In this document: positions 46,869-53,821 of the stretch, piece by piece
How positions within the stretch are numbered: the first letter of the stretch is position 1
How the letters are laid out: each line of letters opens with the position of its first letter
Origin: Acidimicrobiia bacterium
GTDB taxonomy: Bacteria; Actinomycetota; Acidimicrobiia; Acidimicrobiales; Acidimicrobilacustridaceae
DNA: 64,000 bases
NCBI GenBank assembly: GCA_020832495.1
Contig: JAFIEP010000129.1
Location: 1-64,000 of the forward strand
Direction: 5' to 3'
Made by a program: the position numbers and the translations under genes
The notes under the pieces: generated by a model
What the model was told of the DNA's origin: nothing
What the model saw: only the letters and a program-made list of their open reading frames with translations
The model's database searches: none

Positions 46869-48251
46869 GTGGAGGCGGACGACGACGGCCAGGCCGAACG
46901 CTCTGGTGAGGAGCCACCCAGTCCCGAAGCCGAGACCACCGAGACAGTGGTGGCCGTGGTGGCCACCTCCCGGCGCATCGCTCTGACGCGGTTCCGGGAG
47001 CGGCTGCGCAACTCGTTGCTGGTCATGCCGACACTGGCCATCCTCGGTGCCTTCGCCGTGGCGGAGATGCTCATCGAGGTGGACCGCTTCGTCGACGCCA
47101 ACGTCGACGCCAACGTCGAGGTGGCGTTCGCCGCCACTGCGGCGGCGGTGCAGAACGTCACCACGGCGGTGGCCACCGCCATGCTCACCTTCATGGGTGT
47201 CGTGTTCTCCCTCACGATCCTGGCGCTGCAGATGGCCAGCAGCCAGTTCTCCCCGAGGGTGATGCGCACCTTCGTCCGTAGTCGGGTGACCAAGCTCACC
47301 ATGGCCACGTTCATGGCCACGTTCTCCTACGCGCTGTCGCTGTTGGCCAACATCGAACCGGGCAACGAGGAGGTCGATGCCTTCCTGCCTGCCCTCAGCT
47401 ACCTGACGCTGCTGACCCTGGTCTTCGTCAGCCTCATCGTCTTCGTGGTGTACGTGAACAACATCGTGCGCCTGGTGCGTGTCGGCCACATCATCGAGGC
47501 CATCGCACGGGAGACCCGCCGCGCCGTGACCGAGACGCTCCAGGCGCCCCGACGACGCCGCGACGTCACTGCACCACGGCTCGGAATGCCGGCGTTCACC
47601 ATCATCGCCACCGACAGCGGGGTGCTGGGGAGTGTCAACGTCCGGGCGCTGGCCCGAGCGGGCGACCGCCATGAGGTGACGCTGGTGCTGCGCGTGCGCG
47701 CCGGTGAGTACGTGGGCAAAGGCCAGCCGCTGGTGGACGTCCACGGTGCCGGCCGACCCAACGCCTGGAAGGTGAACCGTGCCATCTACCTCGACACGGA
47801 ACGGACGATGCTCGACGACCCGGCGTTCGGTATCCGCCAGATCGCCGACATCGCCATCCGAGCCCTGTCCCCAGGGGTCAACGACCCCACCACCGCGGTG
47901 CAGGCGTTGGATCGCATCACCGACCTGCTGACTGTCATCGGCTCGGCGCCCGATCAGAGTCCCTACTACGCCTGGCGGGGCGACACCGTCCGAGTCGTGT
48001 GGCCCGTGCACGACTGGGCGAGCACTGTCGAGCTGGCCTTCACCGAGGTCCGGCACTACGGCCACGAGGCGCCGCAGATCGGACGGAGGCTGGAGGCCTC
48101 GATCGAGACGCTGCTCGAGGTCCTCGACCCGAGCCGACATCCACCGCTGCTGCGCCAGAAGGAACTGTTGGAGCGGGCTGTCTGCTCCGACGTGGACGAC
48201 GACGCCGACCGGACGTTCCTGCTCACCCCGGACCGGGGCGGCATCGGCTGA
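46869..48251 (+). CDS. DUF2254 family membrane protein
   Basis: The protein has 460 residues from GTG 46869. Four hydrophobic segments lie in the first 200 residues (for example LLVMPTLAILGAFAVAEMLI and LTFMGVVFSLTILALQMASS). The DUF2254 block FSPRVMRTFVRSRVT follows, and the C-terminal soluble half contains ALSPGVNDPTTAVQALDRI, which is diagnostic. The function is unknown. A TACGCT hexamer ends 6 nt before the GTG, so the transcript may start at the initiation codon. No partner gene is apparent. Confidence 0.88.
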   Translation: MEADDDGQAERSGEEPPSPEAETTETVVAVVATSRRIALTRFRERLRNSLLVMPTLAILGAFAVAEMLIEVDRFVDANVDANVEVAFAATAAAVQNVTTAVATAMLTFMGVVFSLTILALQMASSQFSPRVMRTFVRSRVTKLTMATFMATFSYALSLLANIEPGNEEVDAFLPALSYLTLLTLVFVSLIVFVVYVNNIVRLVRVGHIIEAIARETRRAVTETLQAPRRRRDVTAPRLGMPAFTIIATDSGVLGSVNVRALARAGDRHEVTLVLRVRAGEYVGKGQPLVDVHGAGRPNAWKVNRAIYLDTERTMLDDPAFGIRQIADIAIRALSPGVNDPTTAVQALDRITDLLTVIGSAPDQSPYYAWRGDTVRVVWPVHDWASTVELAFTEVRHYGHEAPQIGRRLEASIETLLEVLDPSRHPPLLRQKELLERAVCSDVDDDADRTFLLTPDRGGIG

Positions 48252-48347
48252 AGGTGCGGGAACGGCCCACTGGTCGGCAGCCAGTGACGGTGCGGACCGC
48301 CGCGACCGCAATGGGTAGCCGTCATCGTCGGTGGGTAGGACGGCGGG

Positions 48348-49343
48348 ATGAGCGCAACGAACCCTGTCTCGTCAGCCGAGCACGCTCCGTCCGCGCCAGG
48401 TCCAGGTCCAGGCCCAGGGCGCGACGCCTCGGGGCCGAGTGGGATGGGACTCGGCGATTACGCGGCGGTGGCCCGGCGGATCAAGGACCGGGCCAAGGCC
48501 GAACGGCTCCCCCTGCTCGCCGCCGGTGTCGCCTTCTTCGCGCTGTTCTCGTTGGTACCTGCGCTCGCCGCCGTCGTGGCCATCTACGGCATGGTGGCCG
48601 ATCCCGACCAGGTGGCCGCGCAGGTCGATGAGTTCGCCGCCGGGCTCCCACCGGAGACGCAGGACCTGTTGGTCACCCAGATCGAGAGTGTCATCGAGAT
48701 CGGCACCACGGGTCTGGGCTTCGCGCTGCTCGCCTCCCTGGCGGTGGCCTTGTGGTCGGCGTCGTCAGGTGTTCGGTACATGATCGATGCCGTGAACGTG
48801 GCCTACGACGAGGACGATGACAAAGGCCTGGTCAAGTCTCGTGTGCAAGCGCTCGTGTTCACGCTCGGCGCTGCGGCGCTCGCCATCGTGGCGACCTTGT
48901 CGTTGACCGTACTGCCAGCGCTGGCGCGCCGGGCCCTCGGTGACACGGGGGGCGTGCTCGTCACGTGGTTGCGCTGGCCGACCCTCGGAGCGCTGGTGTT
49001 GGTGGCGCTGAGCGTGCTGTATCGCTCCGGCCCCGAACGCGAGTCGCCCAAGTGGCGGTGGGCCACGCCCGGCAGTGCGTTCGCCGTGGTGGCCTGGCTG
49101 CTCGGCTCGGTCGGGTTCTCGGTGTACGTCAACCAGTTCGGCGGCCAGTTCGAGACCTACGGCCAGCTCGGCGCAGTGCTGGTCACCATGATGTGGTTGC
49201 TCATCACCTGCGCGGTGATCCTGCTCGGGGCGTACGTCAACGCCGAACTCGAGCACCAGGCGTCCCACGACACCACCGGTGGTGCGCCGGAGCCCCAGGG
49301 TCGCCGTGGTGCGGTCATGGCCGACCACGAGCCCGTGAGCTGA
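48348..49343 (+). CDS. YihY/BrkB family membrane protein
   Basis: The protein has 331 residues with six hydrophobic segments and a Pro/Gly-rich cytoplasmic N-terminus. GVAFFALFSLVPALAAVVAI, LWSASSGVRYMIDAVNVAYD and SVGFSVYVNQFGGQFETYGQ are family blocks. The older label ribonuclease BN is not supported for this family; transport or envelope roles are suspected. The gene lies 96 nt after DUF2254, possibly in the same transcript. Confidence 0.9.
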   Translation: MSATNPVSSAEHAPSAPGPGPGPGRDASGPSGMGLGDYAAVARRIKDRAKAERLPLLAAGVAFFALFSLVPALAAVVAIYGMVADPDQVAAQVDEFAAGLPPETQDLLVTQIESVIEIGTTGLGFALLASLAVALWSASSGVRYMIDAVNVAYDEDDDKGLVKSRVQALVFTLGAAALAIVATLSLTVLPALARRALGDTGGVLVTWLRWPTLGALVLVALSVLYRSGPERESPKWRWATPGSAFAVVAWLLGSVGFSVYVNQFGGQFETYGQLGAVLVTMMWLLITCAVILLGAYVNAELEHQASHDTTGGAPEPQGRRGAVMADHEPVS

Positions 49344-49387
49344 ATCTGCGCCCAGCGGCGTCGCGACCGGACACCACCGGGATTCAT

Positions 49388-49425
49388 GCGTACGAATGTC
49401 AGGTCACCACCTGCCGGACGTACGC
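49388..49425. repeat. Inverted repeat GCGTACG ... CGTACGC
   Basis: Arms at 49388-49394 and 49419-49425 are 7 bp each with a 24-nt spacer in the gap between yihY and the next lipoprotein gene. Each arm contains the palindrome CGTACG. It may be a paired operator site. Confidence 0.35.
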
Positions 49426-49564
49426 CAGCATTCGCGACCCCGGAAACCACCGGCGGAGCGCAGCCGCAGCCCCCCTGGACCGTCCCTGACGACCACCACA
49501 GCTGACGGTGAGCCGGCAACGTGACACGCTACGCTGCCGCCACACCGGACGGAGGGAAGAGCCG

Positions 49565-50509
49565 ATGCGCAGACTGATTGCCACTGCCGCTGTGGGGGCG
49601 CTCGCCCTGGCGGCGTGCTCGAGCGAGTCCACCGAGGACGCCGCGTCGGACACGGCGCCAACCACGGACCTCGTCGATGCAGCACCCGCCGCAGCCGGGG
49701 GCGTCTACCTGGTCCAGGAGGCAGGACCGGCGACGCTCGCCTCGCAAGGCACCGACTTCGAGCTCACCCTGACCGAGGTGTCGCCCCGGACCGTGGTGTT
49801 CACGGGTGAACCCGACCCGTCGGCCGCCACCGCCCCCACCAGCAACGTCGTCGAGGTGCTCGATGATTCCGAGACCCCCCACGACGCCGCCCTCTCGTGG
49901 ACGTCGCCCAGCGGCACCGGCACCGTGGTGGTCACGATCCTCTCTGGCACCTACGACGACCAGAACGACACCCTCACCTACACCGTGCGACCGATCGAAC
50001 CGTCTGCCACCGACTCGGCGACAGTCGCCGCGCACGCCACGGCGCGCGGCGCGGCAACGGGCTCAGCCGAAGAACTCGCCGCCACGATCCCCACCGATGT
50101 CACGGCGTCGACCCTGTTCGTCGATCCCGTGGGCCAGGATCAGGCCGAGGCGAACTGCCAGCTCACGGTCGTGAACGACTCGGCGTTCGACGGCAAGGTC
50201 GATGACATACACCAGTCCGACAGTGGCGGGATGGCCGATTGGGACACACCCTTCACCGTCGACCAGCCACTCCCCGCCGGCGGCACGATCTCGGCCTCGT
50301 CGGGCAACTCGGCGTGGGACTGCCATGCCACGGTCGAGTTCGGGTTCACCGACTCGATCGGCGACTTCTACGGTGTGTTCCTCACGCTGCGCGACCCTGT
50401 GTTCGACACCAGCACGTGGTCCTGTTCCGGGCCGCCGGAGCTGGGGTGCGACGTCGAGGCCAACGATGAGGGTCAACCGCTCGAGATGACGGTGACCATC
50501 AGCGACTAG
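49565..50509 (+). CDS. Putative lipoprotein of unknown function
   Basis: The protein has 314 residues from ATG 49565, preceded by GGAGGG. The signal peptide ALALAACSS places the lipidated Cys near residue 18. A Thr/Asp/Ala-rich linker follows. The body is beta-rich, with repeated Asp and Thr residues and four cysteines toward the end (NCQLTV, WDCHATVEF, WSCSGPPELGCDV) that could form disulfides. No domain is recognised. It stands alone and is probably exposed on the cell surface. Confidence 0.7.
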   Translation: MRRLIATAAVGALALAACSSESTEDAASDTAPTTDLVDAAPAAAGGVYLVQEAGPATLASQGTDFELTLTEVSPRTVVFTGEPDPSAATAPTSNVVEVLDDSETPHDAALSWTSPSGTGTVVVTILSGTYDDQNDTLTYTVRPIEPSATDSATVAAHATARGAATGSAEELAATIPTDVTASTLFVDPVGQDQAEANCQLTVVNDSAFDGKVDDIHQSDSGGMADWDTPFTVDQPLPAGGTISASSGNSAWDCHATVEFGFTDSIGDFYGVFLTLRDPVFDTSTWSCSGPPELGCDVEANDEGQPLEMTVTISD

Positions 50510-50548
50510 CAACAGAGCCATTCGTGGCCGGCGGCTGAGGGTGACCCG

Positions 50549-50584
50549 TTGCGTCAAGGTCAGCGTGATTGCATACTGTAAGCA
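50549..50584 (+). promoter_or_regulatory. Promoter and operator of the FitA/VapB-VapC module
   Basis: A -35 TTGCGT (50549-50554) and a -10 CATACT (50572-50577) are 17 nt apart. The predicted start coincides with the antitoxin ATG at 50584, so the mRNA would be leaderless. An imperfect palindrome TGCATAC-T-GTAAGCA (50570-50584, 6 of 7 pairs) covers the -10, the usual place for autorepression by the antitoxin-toxin complex. Confidence 0.6.
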
Positions 50585-50814
50585 TGCCGAACATCCTGGT
50601 GCGAGACCTACCCGACGACGTCCACGGTGCCCTCCAGCAGAGGGCGGCGCAGCAGGGCCAGTCCCTTCAGCAGTACCTGACGAACGAACTGACCCGCTTG
50701 GTCGAGCGCCCGACCCCGGGGGAGCTCTTCGCACGCATCGCACGTCGCAGCGGTGGCAAGGTCGGTCTTGGGCAAGCCGTCGCTGACCTCGACAGCGAGC
50801 GCCCCGCCTCGTGA
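50584..50814 (+). CDS. FitA/VapB-like ribbon-helix-helix antitoxin
   Basis: The protein has 76 residues. MPNILVRDLPDDVHGALQQR is the ribbon-helix-helix DNA-binding start typical of FitA-like antitoxins, and the tail (TPGELFARIARR) would bind and block the PIN toxin. ATG 50584 is the start with promoter support. It overlaps the toxin start by 4 nt (GTGA). It should repress its own promoter through the palindrome over the -10. Confidence 0.85.
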   Translation: MPNILVRDLPDDVHGALQQRAAQQGQSLQQYLTNELTRLVERPTPGELFARIARRSGGKVGLGQAVADLDSERPAS

Positions 50815-51209
50815 TCGTCGTTGATGCCTCCATTCTCGCGAACGCCCTGGCCGATGACGGCGCCGAGGGTGACATTGCCCGCAACAGCCTGACCAACGCG
50901 GGCGAACTCGCCGCTCCGGACCTCATCGACGTCGAGACGACCGCGGTACTCCGCAAGCGCTGGATCGCCCGTGACCTCACCGATCAGCGATTTTCCGAAG
51001 CAATCGATGACCTCGAGGATCTCGACCTCACTCGCTATCCGACGCTTCCTCTGATGCGCCGAGCGTTCGAGCTGCGATCGAACGTGACCGCCTACGACGC
51101 GGCCTACGTCGCTCTGGCCGAGCAACTCGACTGCGCTCTGGTAACCGCAGACCAACGCCTGGGGGCCGCACCGATGATCACCTGCGCTGTCGAAGTGCTG
51201 CATCCCTGA
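50811..51209 (+). CDS. vapC: PIN-domain VapC-like ribonuclease toxin
   Basis: The protein has 132 residues from GTG 50811. The PIN acidic residues are visible in IVVDASILANAL (Asp5), APDLIDVETTAV (Glu), VTAYDAAYVALAEQLDCALV (Asp) and VTADQRLG (Asp). PIN toxins cleave tRNA or rRNA. The gene forms a typical overlapping pair with the FitA-like antitoxin upstream. Confidence 0.93.
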   Translation: MIVVDASILANALADDGAEGDIARNSLTNAGELAAPDLIDVETTAVLRKRWIARDLTDQRFSEAIDDLEDLDLTRYPTLPLMRRAFELRSNVTAYDAAYVALAEQLDCALVTADQRLGAAPMITCAVEVLHP

Positions 51210-51524
51210 TCCTGCATATGGCGCCGGTTCCGGGTCAGCGGCATCGCCCCTTCGGACGCTCGACCCGTCGGCGACGAGGGGCGCCGGCCGCTCCACCTCG
51301 GGATCCAGCCCCGATGCGAGGTTCGTCACCTCTTTCAAACCCCAATGCTGACCAGGGGTGATGCCGGCGATCGTTGTCGTTATTTCGACAACAGGTTGTG
51401 GTCCTTGCAGGACAGCTTCCAACCCCTGTGCTCAACAACATCAGTGGAGGGAAGATCGAACCCGGAAGGACAGTCGTTCGATTGATGGCGGCCGGTCGTT
51501 GGCAAAGCTTGCCAACACGCTACG
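51210..51524. other. 315-bp intergenic region before parD with diverged repeat copy A
   Basis: This region holds no gene. It contains a perfect 7-bp inverted repeat GTTGTCG-TTATTT-CGACAAC (51373-51392), the diverged island repeat copy A (about 51371-51427), and the parD promoter and operator at its right end. Confidence 0.6.
51371..51427 (+). repeat. TA-island repeat, copy A
   Basis: This copy aligns with 52731-52787 (copy B). Both contain a GTTGT start, a short spacer, and a shared core TGYAGGACAGCTTYCAAMCC. It lies 98 nt before parD. The relation is by eye and not scored. Confidence 0.45.
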
Positions 51525-51526
51525 AT
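51499..51526 (+). promoter_or_regulatory. parDE promoter and palindromic operator
   Basis: TTGGCAAAGCTTGCCAA (51499-51515) is a palindrome with perfect 7-bp arms around AGC. Its first six bases act as a -35 (TTGGCA) with TACGAT (51521-51526) 16 nt downstream as the -10. The predicted start is at 51533-51534, the second in-frame ATG of parD. Repressor binding here would block the -35 directly. Confidence 0.65.
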
Positions 51527-51533
51527 GACCGTC

Positions 51534-51761
51534 ATGACCACGATGAACGTCTCGCTCCCCGACGAGCTCCGTGCCTTCGTCGAGGCCCAGGTCAACGACG
51601 GCAACTTCGGGTCCACCAGCGAGTACGTCCGCGAGCTGATCAGACGCGACTACGACCGCCGAGAGCTTCGAGCCGCCCTCCTCGAAGGAGCTCGAGCCCC
51701 GGTCACCGCCACAGCCGACGCCGCCTACTTCGCCTCGCTCCGAGACCGCGCCACGAGCTGA
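51534..51761 (+). CDS. parD: ParD-like ribbon-helix-helix antitoxin
   Basis: The protein has 75 residues. MTTMNVSLPDELRAFVEAQV followed by GSTSEYVRELIRRD is the ParD/CopG-like DNA-binding domain, and the C-terminal tail neutralises the toxin. An ATG nine bases upstream (51525) is in frame, but it overlaps the predicted -10 element, so ATG 51534 and a leaderless mRNA are preferred. ParE starts 11 nt downstream. Confidence 0.9.
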   Translation: MTTMNVSLPDELRAFVEAQVNDGNFGSTSEYVRELIRRDYDRRELRAALLEGARAPVTATADAAYFASLRDRATS

Positions 51762-51771
51762 GCTCGGGCTC

Positions 51772-52092
51772 GTGCACGCCCAACTTCGCGCTGTCGCGGA
51801 GCACGACGTCGAGGAGGCGGTGGCCCACTACCGCGGCCGAGCAGGCCCCGGAACAGCGCTCGACTTCATCGATGCGCTCGAAGCTGCGACCACCCACCTC
51901 TGCGACTACCCGCTGATCGGGTCGCTTCGGGTCGCCTTCGAACTCGAGATCCCCAACCTGAGGAGCTGGCCCCTCCATCGCTTTCCCTACCTCGTGTTCT
52001 ACGTGCCTGACGACCACCGCATCGACATCTGGCGAGTCCTCCACGCCCGACGCGACATCCCGGCGTTCCTGACCGCTGAGTCGCCCACCTGA
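51772..52092 (+). CDS. parE: ParE-like toxin (RelE/ParE superfamily)
   Basis: The protein has 106 residues. EHDVEEAVAHYRGRAG, AATTHLCDYPLIGSLRVAFE, LHRFPYLVFYVPDDHRIDIW and RVLHARRDIPAFL follow the ParE pattern. ParE toxins usually poison DNA gyrase, while relatives cleave mRNA. GTG 51772 is the first usable start, 11 nt after parD. Function depends on the adjacent antitoxin. Confidence 0.9.
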   Translation: MHAQLRAVAEHDVEEAVAHYRGRAGPGTALDFIDALEAATTHLCDYPLIGSLRVAFELEIPNLRSWPLHRFPYLVFYVPDDHRIDIWRVLHARRDIPAFLTAESPT

Positions 52093-52239
52093 GCCGAGAA
52101 GCCGTTCGAATGCCAGGTTCTGCCGCTGAGGCTTCGCGACAGGCGCGACGTGTCGATGGGTCACACGTTCTTCGCCGACATCGAGTGGCTCACCGCAGCC
52201 TGCCTCGCCGACGGCCACTGAGCGGACGTCGCGTTGAGC

Positions 52240-52673
52240 ATGGAAGCCAGTTCACGCGCCCTCTGCAAGGCTGTGCTGATGGAGAGCGAGGACGTCGAGG
52301 ACTGGATCGGGGAGCTTGACCGGACCCCGTTGGTTCGCGCGGCAGCATTCGGCAACGCACATGAGGTCGATGCACTCCTCGCCAGCGTTCTGCGCTGCAG
52401 GCCGCGGCGCCTCGAGGCCACGTTGCCGTTGTCGAGCGGCTTGTGGAGGCGGGAGCGACGGTCAACGACCGCGATGCCGGCGGCACTTCACCTCTGATGG
52501 CTGCCGTCGAGAGCGGGAGTCGTCGGACAGTGGAGCGACTCCTCGCGGCAGGTGCTGATCCCGATGCACTCGCTGATGGGGAGTTGACCGCGACGCTCGA
52601 TCGCAAGCACGGACACCCTGATATCGCCATGCTGATCGCCAGTAGCGCTCCCGATCTACCCGCGGAGACGTAA
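52240..52673 (+). pseudogene. Frameshifted ankyrin-repeat protein gene
   Basis: From ATG 52240 the frame encodes a short helix then TPLVRAAAFGNAHEVDALLA, an ankyrin repeat. Near 52387 that frame becomes unrelated, while the frame one base earlier continues with SALQAAAPRGHVAVVERLVE and then two further repeats (GTSPLMAAVESGSRRTVERL, AAGADPDALAD...) to a stop at 52671-52673. About ten ankyrin residues between LLAS and SALQ are missing, so a deletion of roughly 30 nt that is not a multiple of three best explains the break. It sits between the ParDE and third two-gene modules. Confidence 0.75.
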
Positions 52674-52730
52674 AGGAGCTGTCGTCTATTGCCTGGCGAT
52701 CACACACCCGATGCGCCCTCTCACCTGGGC

Positions 52731-52787
52731 AGACGTTGTGGCCATGACAGCGAGTGGTGTTTGTAGGACAGCTTTCAAACCCAACCC
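52731..52787 (+). repeat. TA-island repeat, copy B
   Basis: The left part (AGACGTTGTG...GACAGCGAGTGG) matches copy C at 53406-53432, and the right part (TTTGTAGGACAGCTTTCAAA) matches copy A. The right part itself forms a small GTTTG/CAAAC hairpin. It lies 36 nt before the third module. Confidence 0.5.
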
Positions 52788-52816
52788 TTGTTCGATGGCG
52801 ACCCCAGAGATAGCCT
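52788..52816 (+). promoter_or_regulatory. Predicted promoter of the third two-gene module
   Basis: TTGTTC (52788-52793) and TAGCCT (52811-52816) are exactly 17 nt apart. The predicted start at about 52824 is the first gene's ATG, giving a leaderless mRNA as for the other two modules in the island. Confidence 0.5.
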
Positions 52817-52823
52817 TTCTTCA

Positions 52824-53003
52824 ATGCCACGCAAGCTCCGGACCGCCGCCGAACTGGACGAGATGACCCCAGCTGAGGTCGACGCGCTGTTCCAGGCAAG
52901 CATCGTGACGGACCTCGACGAGGTCCCTCCGGCGTTCCTCGCTCAAGTTCGAGCCGACGTGGAAGCGCACATCGCGGCAACCGAGGCCTCACAGAAGCCG
53001 TGA
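52824..53003 (+). CDS. Small acidic protein, candidate antitoxin
   Basis: The protein has 59 residues. It starts MPRKLRTAAELDEMTPAEVD and contains PPAFLAQVRADVEAHIA. It is acidic after a basic start, mostly helical, and has no recognised DNA-binding motif. The 4-nt GTGA overlap with the next gene, the size ratio and the leaderless promoter copy the layout of the two known modules upstream, so it is a candidate antitoxin by context only. Confidence 0.55.
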   Translation: MPRKLRTAAELDEMTPAEVDALFQASIVTDLDEVPPAFLAQVRADVEAHIAATEASQKP

Positions 53004-53317
53004 GCCCAGACCGCAGGACGGTCCGCGCCACGCAGCAGTTCTTCGAGGACCTGGATCGCCAGCTCCCCGCAGTGCGTGGCCCGAATGGTGAGCCATCGGT
53101 CCACGACTTCCAGGTGTACGAGCTGCTCCGCATCGTCGAGCAGTTCGCGGTCGAGTGGGACACGCTGACTGAGCTGATCCCGGGTCGTCCCGACTACCGC
53201 GTCTTGATCGCGGCTGGCCTCCTCGTCCCGCGGTTCGCCATCGCCGGCCAGCTCGCTTCTGACGGCACGATCGAACTCATCCGGCTTCGGGTGGATCTCG
53301 ACGCAGACTGGGAGTAG
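53000..53317 (+). CDS. Candidate toxin of a third two-gene module (unknown family)
   Basis: The protein has 105 residues from GTG 53000. The N-terminal pattern VRATQQFFEDLDRQLP resembles the first helix of RelE-like toxins, and the C-terminus ends in a beta-strand-like TIELIRLRVDLD. I cannot match the middle (VYELLRIVEQFAVEWDTLTE) to a known toxin. The partner is the 59-residue gene that overlaps it by 4 nt. A RelE-like fold is only a suggestion. Confidence 0.5.
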   Translation: MSPDRRTVRATQQFFEDLDRQLPAVRGPNGEPSVHDFQVYELLRIVEQFAVEWDTLTELIPGRPDYRVLIAAGLLVPRFAIAGQLASDGTIELIRLRVDLDADWE

Positions 53318-53405
53318 CCCAAGGCTCGGTCCTCCTGCGATCATCCTCATGGAGCGCCGGTCGTGTCCGAACGACGGCTCACGAAAGGTGGAGCCTCACC
53401 GCCGA

Positions 53406-53432
53406 AGACGTTGTGATCTCGACAACGAGTGG
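53406..53432 (+). repeat. TA-island repeat, copy C, abutting tRNA-Val
   Basis: AGACGTTGTG is identical to copy B, and GACAACGAGTGG differs by one base. The copy runs 3 bases into the 3' end of the tRNA-Val gene on the opposite strand. A 5-bp inverted repeat GTTGT/ACAAC lies inside (53410-53426). Confidence 0.45.
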
Positions 53433-53503
53433 GCGCGGAGGGACTCGAACCCCCGACATCTGCCTTGTAAGGGCAGCGCTCTAGCCAACTGAGCTACGCG
53501 CCC
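53430..53503 (-). tRNA. tRNA-Val (anticodon TAC)
   Basis: On the minus strand the acceptor GGGCGCG pairs with CGCGCCC. The anticodon arm CTGCC-CTTACAA-GGCAG presents TAC. The T arm contains GGTTCGAGTCC. The discriminator is A, and CCA is not encoded. Its 3' end faces the toxin-antitoxin island, the usual side for tRNA-targeted integration. Confidence 0.95.
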
Positions 53504-53608
53504 GTGATGCCGACCCGAACTGCGGGACCAGCCCCCGCAGCGTAGCGAGCCATGCCCGGCGGACCGGCGCCGCAGGTGCGAGACTGTCGCAACACGGAAG
53601 GAGCGGGT

Positions 53609-53809
53609 GTGCCCCACCCCAATGACAAACGCCCGGGCGGTCTCCTCGACAGCGATCTCAACGCGCGCTCGCGGCGGGTGCGGTTGGCGGTGATCCTGGG
53701 GCTGCCCACGCTGGCTGCCGGCGTGGTCCTCGTGCTCTTGGGCCTGCCGTGGTGGATCGTGGTGGGGCTACTCGCCTTCCTCGGCCTCGGCATCGTGTTG
53801 CAGAGCTGA
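53609..53809 (+). CDS. Small two-span membrane protein
   Basis: The protein has 66 residues from GTG 53609, which follows GGAAGGAG. A charged N-terminus (NDKRPGGLLDSDLNARSRR) precedes two hydrophobic segments (LAVILGLPTLAAGVVLVLLG and WWIVVGLLAFLGLGIVLQ). The family is not recognised. It is convergent with the AI-2E-family gene 12 nt away. Confidence 0.6.
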   Translation: MPHPNDKRPGGLLDSDLNARSRRVRLAVILGLPTLAAGVVLVLLGLPWWIVVGLLAFLGLGIVLQS

Positions 53810-53821
53810 GCCGGCGCCCAC

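Noticed and set aside
51371-53432. Integron-type attC sites between the TA cassettes
   Set aside because: The RYYYAAC and GTTRRRY boxes are not met in any of the three repeat copies, and no integrase is present.
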